Positions 19,874-28,971 of a stretch of DNA of 64,000 nucleotides are shown here, one piece after another (position 1 is the stretch's first letter; each line of letters starts with the position of its first letter). The notes under the pieces are model-generated. The model searched no databases. It was not told where the DNA came from and worked only from the letters and a program-made list of their open reading frames with translations. This DNA is from Polytrichum commune (lineage: Eukaryota > Streptophyta > Polytrichopsida > Polytrichales > Polytrichaceae). The translations under genes and the position numbers were made by a program. The DNA is taken from assembly GCA_950295325.1 (NCBI GenBank), contig OX485805.1:9362501-9426500 (forward strand). Direction: 5' to 3'.

Positions 19874-22800
19874 CGAATTTAGGCCGGAAGTGGGTCAAAG
19901 TACCGCATTAAGGGCATTGTCGTCATTGAAGCAAGGAAGGGAGGAAGAAATTTCGGCTTACATTAGGAGGTTTGATTTAGTGTGCACTAGATTTGTGGGT
20001 ACCATGCTCAACGACGACACGCTAAAGCAATTTTTCATTCAAGGGTTTTTTAAGTCCGGAACTATTAGGGGTGTTCTAGAAAGGAATCCCTTGACCTTGG
20101 CGGATGCCAAGCGTGCGGCTAGAGATATTGAAAACTTGGATAAAGATCACGAAAGGCTATGGAGAAGGGAGGATGAATTGATCCCACAATTCATCCCCAT
20201 ACGCCCTAGGGTGGTAGCGGTAGAACCCGCTAAGTATGAGAACCAAATTCCATATGCCATTGTGGACACCGGTCCCCGACCTTTAGCGGTTAGGGAACCG
20301 GCACCTCTTTTGGCACTACCGGCCCCTAGAACGGATCCACACTTGGAGGAGGTTGAGAGAAGACTAGGTGCTAGCCAACTAGGATTCCAAGAGGCTATGA
20401 TAAAACAAATGCAAAGCCTCACGGATCAAATGTCATTAATGATCCGGAGTCAACAACCGGGGCCTCCACCCCCGGTTGAGTCGGGTAGGCATTCTTCCGG
20501 ATTATGGTGTGTCCAATGTGGCCAACCGGGCCACACGCGTCAATTTTGTAGAAGTGGACAAAACCGTGACCAAAGAGGAAACGGTAACCCACCTCAACAA
20601 AATCAACGAGGTCAAGCGCCACCTCACTATGGAAATGGAAGCAATAGAGGACCACAACCTAGAGGGCAAGGTGGCCAAAATTTAGAGAAGAAGGAATTTC
20701 ATCCCTTTTGTGGAAGGTGGCACGCTCAAGGACAATGTTGGTCCGAAGGTCAAGAGTTTAATTGTAGCAATTGTGGAGGAAGTCATCCCTCGGATACGTG
20801 TCGCCAACCGGACAAAATAATTAATGTCCCTTACCCGGTGGCTAATCCACAACAACAAGCAAGGGATAATATGCGAGGTGCTAGGCCACAAGGAGTACCG
20901 GCCAATGAACTTAGGCCACCTAACTTATACTATGACCATAGTAATGCTAGGCAAACTTTTCATCCACCGGCGGGCTTGCAAACTACAACCGGTTACATTC
21001 CAATACAAAATAGACAAGGAGTTCCACCTAATGGTAGTAACGGGAGACAAGCGCCTCCAACGGATCCGGGACCATCTAACTCCCAAGATGTTAGGTTCAT
21101 GGATGGAGTGTTGGAGGCCACATGTGATGACATGCTTCCTCTCCCAACGAGAATTGGAGAGGAGCAAAGTCAATGGCCTCCTCACACCAATGCTATTACA
21201 TATGAGTTAGTGAAGGGTAAGGGTGTGGTTGAAGAAGCACATGCACTAGCGGTAACTACTAGGGCTAGGAGAGGGGATGCCCCGTTGGAGGTAGGAATAG
21301 GAGAGCAAGGAAATTACTCTTCGGATGAAGAGATTAATCTCTCCGAGTTGGATAGGGTAGCTAGAAGAGCTACTAAGGATGTGGAGAGGGAAAATATAAT
21401 TTTACAAGATAGGGAGAGGACTAATGCGGTACATGACTTGGATAATAGCGATGTGGGTGAATGGGAAGGACCGGGGGTTCCCGTAGACGAATTCGACGTA
21501 GTGGGTAATTCTAAGGTGGAAAGATCTACCGGGTACGACTTGTGGGCGGACCTTAGTACACTCAAGGCGGATATTACTTTCGGCCAACTATTGGAAATTT
21601 CACCCACGGCAAGGAAAACATTAAAGGAGGGAATGCCGGTACACAAGAGGATGAGGAAGGTGAAAGCTAAAATAGCCGCTAGGATCCAATCACAAGGTGG
21701 AAGAGACGTGAAAGCTATAGAAATAGAAGTTGTTATAGTAGATAAGGTGGTTCCTAATGTGCTAGTCGACGGAGGGAGTAGTCTAAATATACTACCGGAG
21801 GATACTATGAAAAAATTGGGACTTGGACTCACGGGGCCTTCACCTTTGGTCATAAATATGGCAAATCAAAGTTCGACTACGCCTTTGGGGATGATCAAGG
21901 ATTGTAGAATGACTACGGGAGGTGAGGAGTACTTGGTCACCTTCCATGTCATTAAAATGCACTCCAACAAGGACACCTTCCCCATTTTGCTAGGTAGGCC
22001 TTGGTTGCGGATGGCGAATGCTATGGTCAATTGGGGTGGACCTAAACCATCCATCACTTATGGTCCGGAGGGTAATAGGGTCATAGTGTCCATTGGTTCA
22101 TTAGAAGGATGGATGAAGAAGGAGATGTATTTGCCATTGGAGAAGGAAATTGATGACTTAAACGAGAATGAGATTGGCAAGGCATTGGTGGGAGTCGTCC
22201 ATCCCGAAGGTCAAAGGGTTGTTATAGATTCGGGCTCGGGAAGTCTAGGTCCTAATTTTTACAATTATGGGGATAATGGGGATTATGCCCAATGGCTAAG
22301 GGAGTACCCCGAGTCCGAGGTTGATGTAATGGTTACATTTCACCAAGTAGGCTTAGGGAGTGAATTTCCTAGTGTTAGTTTAGGAGAGGGCTCATTGTTG
22401 GAGCCATGTGAGGTGCTCACCGAGGAAAAGTGGGTTAGCGGTGGGTTAACACCTTGGGTAGATGACGTGGAAGAGGGTGAGGTTAGTTTAATTCATGTAG
22501 ATGGGACTCAAGAGGAGGATGTGATTATTGAGTCATCGAAATTGGAGGAGCCTTTACATTTCAAGACCACGTCTACGGGGATAGTTGTAGGTCAAGATGT
22601 GAAAGATTACCCCAATGTGCCTTCCGATTGGTATCGGAACAAAGAGGAGCAAGCACATGTGTCGGAAGCGGATTGGCGGTACGTGGATGTGAAATTAAAG
22701 AATGGAAAAACCCGACAAATGAAGATGGGCTCCAAATTGGGGGAGAAAGAGGTTAGGGAGTATAGCAATTTGGTGGATGAGTTTAGTGATACTTTTGCAT

Positions 22801-25445
22801 GGTCCTACGATGAGCTTAAGGGAATTCCTAGGGAAATGGTAGAGCACCGGATTCCTTTAATTCCGGGGGCGAGGCCAAAGGAGAGGAGGATGAATCCTCA
22901 ATTGCAATTGTTGGTGAAAGCGGAATTGGAAAGGTTATTGAAGGCCGGGTTTATCAAGCCGGTGGAAATCACGGATTGGGTTTCTCCTATGGTCTTAGTA
23001 AAGAAAAAAAATGGGAAATTAAGGGTTTGTGTCGACTATAGGAAATTGAATTCGTGCACACAAAAGGATCACTTCCCCTTACCTTTTATCACCTTGTTGC
23101 TTGAGGAGGTTGGAGGTCATTCGCGATATACCTTTATGGATGGGTATGCGGGTTATAATCAAATTTCCATAGCCCTCCAAGATATCCATAAAACGGCTTT
23201 TACTACACCTTGGGGTACTTTTGTGTGGGTAGTGATGCCATTTGGGTTATGTAATGCCCCGGCTACTTTCCAACGATTAGTAATGTATATCTTCACCGAC
23301 TTGTTGTTCAAATCCATGACCGTCTTTGTGGACGATTTTAGCACACAAAGTAATGTGGATGATCACCTACATTGTGTTAGGGAGGCATTGGTTAGGTGTA
23401 GGAAGATGAGGTTAGCATTGAACCCGGATAAGACATTTTTGGGAGTGAATAAGGGAGTGTTGTTGGGTTATGTTGTTAGTGAGAAAGGTAGAGAACCCGA
23501 TCCGGATAAGATTGCGGCCATAAGCGACTTGGCAACTCCAACCAATTCCAAGGGGATCTCTAAGTTGTTAGGACATGTGGGATGGTACCGGGAACTTATT
23601 CCTAATTTTTCAAAGATAGCGGTGCCCATTACCCATTTGCTCAAAAAGGATGTCAAATTCGAGTGGACGGATGCTTGTCAAAAAGCCTTTGAGGAATTGC
23701 GGGATAGGTTGAGCACCTATCCGGTGTTGATACCACCCAATTGGGGTAAACCTTTTCACGTCTATTGTGATGCTAGTAATGTGGCAATAGGGAGTGCACT
23801 TTGTCAAGCAACGGGAGAAAAAGAGAAGGATCAACCTATAGCTTATGCGAGTAAGCAATTGACCCCCGCCGAAAGAAACTACTCTACAACGGAGAGGGAG
23901 TGCCTAGCCATGGTGTTTTCCGTTAAAAAGTTTAGGCATTACCTCATGTGCAACCCGGTTGTATTTTTTGTTGACCACATGGCTATCAAGTATCTAATTA
24001 ACAAGGCTGAGTTAAGTGGTAGGTTAGCTAGGTGGGTTTTGTTATTAGAAGAATTCGACTACACGGTGGAATATAAACCGGGTCGTATGCATTTACAAGC
24101 GGACCACTTGTCTAGGTTGTCGGAGGAGATAGGAAAAAATCCGGTAAATGATATGTTAGTAGATGATAGCCTCTTTGTGGTCACTTCTACACCGGAGTGG
24201 TATGCGGGCATAGTGGAATTTCTAACAACCCACAAGTTGCCCAAAGAGTGGACAAAAGAAGAGAGAAGGAAGGTGAGGGTAAATAGTAGGCAATTTGTTG
24301 TAGTGGGCCATAGGTTGTTTAGAAGGGGGTCCGATGGTATTTTACGACGATGCGTGTCAAAAACGGAGGTTGAAGCGATTTTAATCGCTTGCCACGATAG
24401 CGCTTGCGGCGGTCACTTCTCGGGTCAACTCACCGGGCAAAAAATACTTAGAGCGGGCTACTTTTGGCCTACACTATTTAAGGACGCCCATGACTATGTA
24501 AGGAAATGCGACGCTTGCCAACGGTATGCCCGAAACGACCTTAGAATGGAGATGCCTTTACATGTATCATTACCCTTAATTCCTTTCGAAAAATGGGGCA
24601 TCGACTATGTGGGTGAGGTCCATCCCCAATCTTCAAAAGGAATGAAATATATTGTGGTGGCAACCGAGTACCTCACCAAGTGGGCGGAAGCCAAAGCGGT
24701 GAAGACCGACACGGCGGAACACGCGGCAACATTTATGTACGAAAACATAATTTCGCGGTTCGGGGTGCCGAAGATCCTAGTAAGCGATAGGGGTACTCAC
24801 TTTTTGAATGACTTGATTCGAGAGATGACAGAGAAATTTAAAATTGATCACCGGAAGACTACTCCCTACCACCCACAAACCAATGGACAAACGGAAAGGG
24901 TTAACGGAATTTTGGTGAGTATACTACGCAAGACGGTTATAGACTCGAAGCGGGATTGGGATACGAAACTAACGGCGGCACTTTGGGCATACCGTACAAC
25001 CTATAAGGTAACTACGCGTGCTACACCATTTTCCTTAGTCTATGGTCTTGAAGCGACACTACCAATCGAATATGAAGTCGAGTCACTTAGGGTGGCCGTG
25101 AGTACGAGACTTACCGAAAGTCAATCCTTACGAAATCGACTAACCGATTTGGAAGCACTTGACGAAGGGAGGAGAATGGCGGCTCAACATATTGAGGCAA
25201 TCCAAAGAAGGAGAAAGATTACTTTCGACAAACGACATAAGAGAAGGGCCCTAACACCGGGAATGATGGTCATGATTCAAGACGCACGAAAGCTTGAATT
25301 TCCGGCGAAATTCAATGCGGTATGGTTAGGACCTTACCTTGTCTATGAGGTCTTTCCTAATAATTCAATTCAATTGGAAACGTTGAATGGTGAGCTCTTT
25401 CCTACCCGTACATCGGGAAGTAGATGTAAGGAGTACCGAGCTTGA
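19803..25445 (+). CDS. pol: Gag C-terminus plus Pol polyprotein (PR-RT-RNaseH-INT)
   Basis: This is an open frame of 1,880 codons; gag homology begins at about codon 20. Domains in order (approximate residues): zinc knuckle CVQCGQPGHTRQFC (~235); a second Cys/His cluster NCSNCGGSHPSDTC (~320); aspartic protease VLVDGGSSLNILP (~650); reverse transcriptase with DYRKLNS, MPFGLCNAPATFQ and the FVDD active site (~1,175); RNase H starting YCDASNVAIGSAL and ending QADHLSRL (~1,320-1,440); integrase zinc motif H-x-H-C-x-x-C (~1,530-1,565) and a D-D-E core (GIDYVG, SDRGTHF, NGQTERVNG). All catalytic residues I checked are present. There is no chromodomain at the end. The true start is probably the gag ATG at 19,214. 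Confidence 0.93.
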   Translation: MNGIGIMPRDILGDGNNYKGSFFNEFRPEVGQSTALRALSSLKQGREEEISAYIRRFDLVCTRFVGTMLNDDTLKQFFIQGFFKSGTIRGVLERNPLTLADAKRAARDIENLDKDHERLWRREDELIPQFIPIRPRVVAVEPAKYENQIPYAIVDTGPRPLAVREPAPLLALPAPRTDPHLEEVERRLGASQLGFQEAMIKQMQSLTDQMSLMIRSQQPGPPPPVESGRHSSGLWCVQCGQPGHTRQFCRSGQNRDQRGNGNPPQQNQRGQAPPHYGNGSNRGPQPRGQGGQNLEKKEFHPFCGRWHAQGQCWSEGQEFNCSNCGGSHPSDTCRQPDKIINVPYPVANPQQQARDNMRGARPQGVPANELRPPNLYYDHSNARQTFHPPAGLQTTTGYIPIQNRQGVPPNGSNGRQAPPTDPGPSNSQDVRFMDGVLEATCDDMLPLPTRIGEEQSQWPPHTNAITYELVKGKGVVEEAHALAVTTRARRGDAPLEVGIGEQGNYSSDEEINLSELDRVARRATKDVERENIILQDRERTNAVHDLDNSDVGEWEGPGVPVDEFDVVGNSKVERSTGYDLWADLSTLKADITFGQLLEISPTARKTLKEGMPVHKRMRKVKAKIAARIQSQGGRDVKAIEIEVVIVDKVVPNVLVDGGSSLNILPEDTMKKLGLGLTGPSPLVINMANQSSTTPLGMIKDCRMTTGGEEYLVTFHVIKMHSNKDTFPILLGRPWLRMANAMVNWGGPKPSITYGPEGNRVIVSIGSLEGWMKKEMYLPLEKEIDDLNENEIGKALVGVVHPEGQRVVIDSGSGSLGPNFYNYGDNGDYAQWLREYPESEVDVMVTFHQVGLGSEFPSVSLGEGSLLEPCEVLTEEKWVSGGLTPWVDDVEEGEVSLIHVDGTQEEDVIIESSKLEEPLHFKTTSTGIVVGQDVKDYPNVPSDWYRNKEEQAHVSEADWRYVDVKLKNGKTRQMKMGSKLGEKEVREYSNLVDEFSDTFAWSYDELKGIPREMVEHRIPLIPGARPKERRMNPQLQLLVKAELERLLKAGFIKPVEITDWVSPMVLVKKKNGKLRVCVDYRKLNSCTQKDHFPLPFITLLLEEVGGHSRYTFMDGYAGYNQISIALQDIHKTAFTTPWGTFVWVVMPFGLCNAPATFQRLVMYIFTDLLFKSMTVFVDDFSTQSNVDDHLHCVREALVRCRKMRLALNPDKTFLGVNKGVLLGYVVSEKGREPDPDKIAAISDLATPTNSKGISKLLGHVGWYRELIPNFSKIAVPITHLLKKDVKFEWTDACQKAFEELRDRLSTYPVLIPPNWGKPFHVYCDASNVAIGSALCQATGEKEKDQPIAYASKQLTPAERNYSTTERECLAMVFSVKKFRHYLMCNPVVFFVDHMAIKYLINKAELSGRLARWVLLLEEFDYTVEYKPGRMHLQADHLSRLSEEIGKNPVNDMLVDDSLFVVTSTPEWYAGIVEFLTTHKLPKEWTKEERRKVRVNSRQFVVVGHRLFRRGSDGILRRCVSKTEVEAILIACHDSACGGHFSGQLTGQKILRAGYFWPTLFKDAHDYVRKCDACQRYARNDLRMEMPLHVSLPLIPFEKWGIDYVGEVHPQSSKGMKYIVVATEYLTKWAEAKAVKTDTAEHAATFMYENIISRFGVPKILVSDRGTHFLNDLIREMTEKFKIDHRKTTPYHPQTNGQTERVNGILVSILRKTVIDSKRDWDTKLTAALWAYRTTYKVTTRATPFSLVYGLEATLPIEYEVESLRVAVSTRLTESQSLRNRLTDLEALDEGRRMAAQHIEAIQRRRKITFDKRHKRRALTPGMMVMIQDARKLEFPAKFNAVWLGPYLVYEVFPNNSIQLETLNGELFPTRTSGSRCKEYRA

Positions 25446-25506
25446 CTAGGCAACTTACCCTTGGAGCAAGAGATGTTTGGATTCATCCCCCGATGGTCGC
25501 CAATTA

Positions 25507-27561
25507 TGTGAGCCCAAAAGGGTGCCCACATTTAGTCTTAGACCCTTGAAACGTTAGTTGATGCACTTTGAAGTAGCATGTTACTTCACAAAAATATAAA
25601 AAGAGTGAAATGTTAGTCTTAGAAGTACCATGTTGTAAGAGGCTAGGATGTGAGTTGTTATTGTGTTTTTACCTTCGGAAGGATTTGAGTGAATGAGGAT
25701 AGGTAAGGAGAACTTGGATTGAGTAGTTAGTGAGTAGGCTAGTACAAATGGATGGAGACAACCAAAGTGACTCAAGAGGCAAGTGCATTCGAATTGGGAT
25801 GAATGGGGGATCACATGGAGCGCACAAGTGGACCACCTCATCATGGCCACTTAATGGGGAAGGCCCAAGGAAGAATGCAAGGTGGAGGATAAGCAAATTC
25901 TCAAAGCACCAATCAAATCACGAGTTAAGCATCGTGGTTTGAATTAAGTGGTGAGCGACGATTTGGGAAAGTAAGGGGAGAAAGTTATGGCGGCGGAAAG
26001 CGAAGGAGGCTAAGTTTGGGTTGAAGCATCCCAAGTTTGGTAAAGTGTGGTAGGTAGAAAGCCAAGGCTAGTTAAATGTTCGAATTAGGATCCTTGTTGA
26101 TCATTTGAAGGAGGAAGGCTTAGAAGATAGGATTGGCGCCTACTAAGTAGGAGGAAATCTCAAGGGCTTATCGTGAGCCTTGAGGGTGCTCACCCCCTCA
26201 AGCTTACTATATAATCCCTCATTCTTCCCTCACTCATCCTCTCTTTCCTTTGTGCTCCAAGGCACCCCACGAGTTATAAGTGTGGGTGTGGGAAGCCATA
26301 TTGGAGCACATGTGTGTGCTTAGTTTTTAGTTTGAGAGCCAAGGCTTGTTAGCCTTGAAGAGGGCTTGACCTCTTGGTAGAATTAGTGTTGACGTGAAGG
26401 ATTTTAAAGTTAATTCATGATTCCAAATTGTGGTACTTAAAGTTCATGTTTTGAATACACGTGGTTGCAAGTTCCATGTTTAAGAGTTGAGCACTTGATG
26501 TTGTGATGAGTGCAAAAATATACTTGTGTGGATTAGTTAGTCTTAGTGAAGTTAGGAAATTCTTTCTCCCCCTCTCCTCTCTAGGATTTTAGGATTTTAG
26601 GATTAGAGAAGAATTGTGTGATTAGAAAGGGGTTGTTAGTAGAATTAGGGAAATTAGGTAGGAAGATTAGTTAAGGGCTTGAATAATTAGTGAGGTAGTT
26701 GGGAATTACAACTACAAAGTTGTGGGTTCATGAAGGAGCTGGGTTTATGAAGGAGCTGGGTTTGTTTAGTTAGAAGCTAAGAAGCTGGGTTTATGAAGGA
26801 GCTGGGTTTATGAAGGAGCTAGGTTTATGTAATTAGAAAGTAAAGAGATGGGTTCATGAAGGAGCTTAGTAGATAGCCTACCTAATTAGCTCATAGACAA
26901 GTAGTTAGTTACATTATGCTAGTTAGTGTTATGTGTGGCTTTCACAAGTAAATGTATTTGAGATTGACTATAGAGAATAGTGTTTTTTTAACACTTGCAT
27001 CCTCTCTTTAAAAATAAACCACGTGCACAACTTAATGGAGAATGTGGAGCACTCTCGCGATGGCAAGACAAAGGAAGCAAAGACCAAAGGTGCGAGGGAG
27101 AGATTGACATAAGTCACATAAGTATTTCTTAATACTTAAAGGCTTATGTACGGTATGGAGACACCAAGTGAGACCTCTTATAGTAGCGATACGGAATACA
27201 CAAGTGATAGTTCAAGTGGTAGTATAGAGTCAACGGCACGGACTCCATTTAGGAGAGGGATATCCTTAAGGGCTTGTGTAGCTAAAGCAGCCGGATGGAC
27301 GTTAGAAGCAAACAAGGACAAAATAGCACCCGAGCATAAGGAGGTTAAAATAACATAGTTAACTTGTGCATTCTCCACATACGTATTGAAATCGTACATT
27401 GAGTTGTTAAAAGTGAAATTCCAGTTAAATCCAAGACCACTTGAAGGGTGAACCTTGTACTATGGACTCATCCAAGTCCAAATCCAATACCGCGGAGGAA
27501 TGTGAGCCCAAACCCACTACTCGGACTACGGACGCTTAAGGGTGGGGGGTTTGGCCTCACA
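25507..27561 (+). repeat. 3' LTR of the gypsy element
   Basis: It has the same length as the 5' LTR and no difference was noticed by eye. The 45 bp before it (25,462-25,506) lack a clear plus-strand polypurine tract. Instead CCAATTA abuts the LTR and mirrors TAATTGG after the 5' LTR. Confidence 0.95.
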
Positions 27562-27604
27562 GTCGTGTCGTGACGGACCCCTCCGTCACGACACAATAGG
27601 GTCC

Positions 27605-27799
27605 ACGTAGGGTCAACATAGGGGGAATGGACTAGGGTGGGTAAAATACTTACCTTCTTGCCAAGGTGGCGTCCTATGTGGCAGAAAACGCCGATGTGGA
27701 TGTGCATATTTTCCTTGCCAAGTAAACCATTTTGCCATTTTGTTTAGGGTTCTGTTAAAATCAAAGTAGAAAAATATGACTAAGGAGGGTGTGGGGCGG
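27605..27799 (-). repeat. Right arm of the split palindrome
   Basis: This is the reverse complement of 16,002-16,196 with scattered differences. It runs from ACGTAGGGTC to AGGGTGTGGGGCGG and leads into the G-rich array. The bases 27,562-27,604 contain GTCGTGTCGTGACGGACC and its mirror, remnants of the palindrome centre. Confidence 0.8.
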
Positions 27800-28680
27800 A
27801 CGGTGGGGCGGACGGGAGAGGGGGGTCGTGCGGACGGCGGAGGGGGGTGGTGCGGACGGACGGGGGGTGGTGCGGACGGGGGAGGGGGGTGGTGCGGACG
27901 GACGGGGGGTGGAGCGGACGGGGGAGGGGGGTGGAGCGGACGGGGGAGGGGGTGGAGCGGACGGAGGGGGGTGGAGGGGGGTGGAGCGGACGGTGGAGGG
28001 GGTGGAGCGGACGGGGGTGGGGGTTGAGCGGACGGGGGTGGGGCGGAAGGGGGTTGGGAACGGGGGGGAGAACGCTGGAGCGGACGGGGGAACGCGGGGG
28101 CGGACGGGGGGAACGCGGAGGGCTCCGTCCGCCCCAAGTTCCCTCACGTCCGCCCCACGTTCCCCCGCCGTGCGTTCATGTTCCCACACGTTTCCTAATG
28201 TCCGCACCCGTTCCCTACCGCGTTCCCTCCCGTCCGCGCCCGTTCCCCCCCAGTCCGCACCCGTTCCCTTCCCGTCCGCCCCGCGTTCCCATCCCGTCCG
28301 CCCCGCGTTCCCATCCCGTCCGCCCCGCGTTCCCATCCCGTCCGCCCCGCGTTCCCTTCCCGTCCGCCCACGTTCCCTCCCGTCCGCCCCACGTTCCCTC
28401 CCGTCCGCCCCATGTTCCCTCCCGTCCGCGCTACGTTCCCCTCCCGTCCGCCCACGTTCCCTCCCGTCCGCCCCATGTTCCCTCCCGTCCGCGCTACGTT
28501 CCCCTCCCGTCCGCCCGCGTTCCCCTCCAGTCCGCCCCACGTTCCCCTCCCGTCCGCCCCATGTTCCCGTACGTTCCCTCCCGTCCGCGCTCCGTTCCCT
28601 TCCGTCCGCCCGAGTTCCCCTACGTCCGCCCCCTCGTTCCCTCCGTCCGCCCCCGCGTTCCCACGTTCCCCATACGTCCT
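27786..28680. repeat. Head-to-head G-rich and C-rich GTCCGC arrays before the kinase gene
   Basis: 27,786-28,115 is G-rich (units like GGTGGTGCGGACGG). Near 28,120 the strand composition flips, and 28,120-28,680 is C-rich with ~22-bp units of the form CCCGTCCGCCCCGCGTTCCC. The array ends about 60 bp before the kinase TATA box. The long frames on both strands across it are artefacts of period and lack of stops. Confidence 0.85.
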
Positions 28681-28738
28681 TTTCGTGCCCCATGTCAAAT
28701 CCGACCGGGATCCCATAATGATTGTGCTCCCCTTTGCC

Positions 28739-28747
28739 TATATAAAG
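28739..28747 (+). promoter_or_regulatory. TATA box of the kinase gene
   Basis: TATATAAAG lies about 225 bp before the ATG at 28,972 and directly downstream of the GTCCGC array. The leader contains three ACATTCACTCACTC-like repeats and a short poly-T. Confidence 0.7.
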
Positions 28748-28971
28748 CCGTGGGGTTTTAGTTCCCCTCACTTTCCTCTCCTCCCACCACAAAGGGACCC
28801 GAGACCTTGTTGCCGTCCCAAGGACAGCGGCACCGCGCGGGTCTCAGGGGGTTTGGGAGGGCAGGGCAAATTGTGGGGGAACCCTCGCAATTTTTTTTCC
28901 AGATTCACGCACTCATTTCTACATTCACTCACTCCTTTTTACATTCACTCACTCACGCGGTTTTTTTCACG

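Larger units (their letters stand above)
16250..27561 (+). mobile_element. Full-length Ty3/gypsy retrotransposon (non-chromovirus)
   Basis: This is an 11,312-bp element with 2,055-bp LTRs at 16,250-18,304 and 25,507-27,561. It is flanked by the target duplication GTCGT (16,245-16,249 and 27,562-27,566). The LTRs look identical where compared, which points to recent insertion. The coding order gag, protease, RT, RNase H, integrase is that of Ty3/gypsy. The integrase C-terminus ends in a WLGPYLVYEVFPN segment without a chromodomain, as in the Tat/Athila side of the family (including non-seed-plant lineages). The coding frame carries one 1-base shift in gag. Confidence 0.95.

Noticed and set aside
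20824-21210. Overlapping frames inside gypsy gag-pol
   Set aside because: Out-of-frame shadows of a clear polyprotein.
27613-28792. Frames of 170-343 aa on both strands before the kinase gene
   Set aside because: Same cause: GTCCGC arrays. All frames overlap one another and none has family features.
28807-28971. Start of the kinase at 28,807
   Set aside because: That codon is TTG and the stretch lies in the likely leader; the first ATG after the TATA box is at 28,972.
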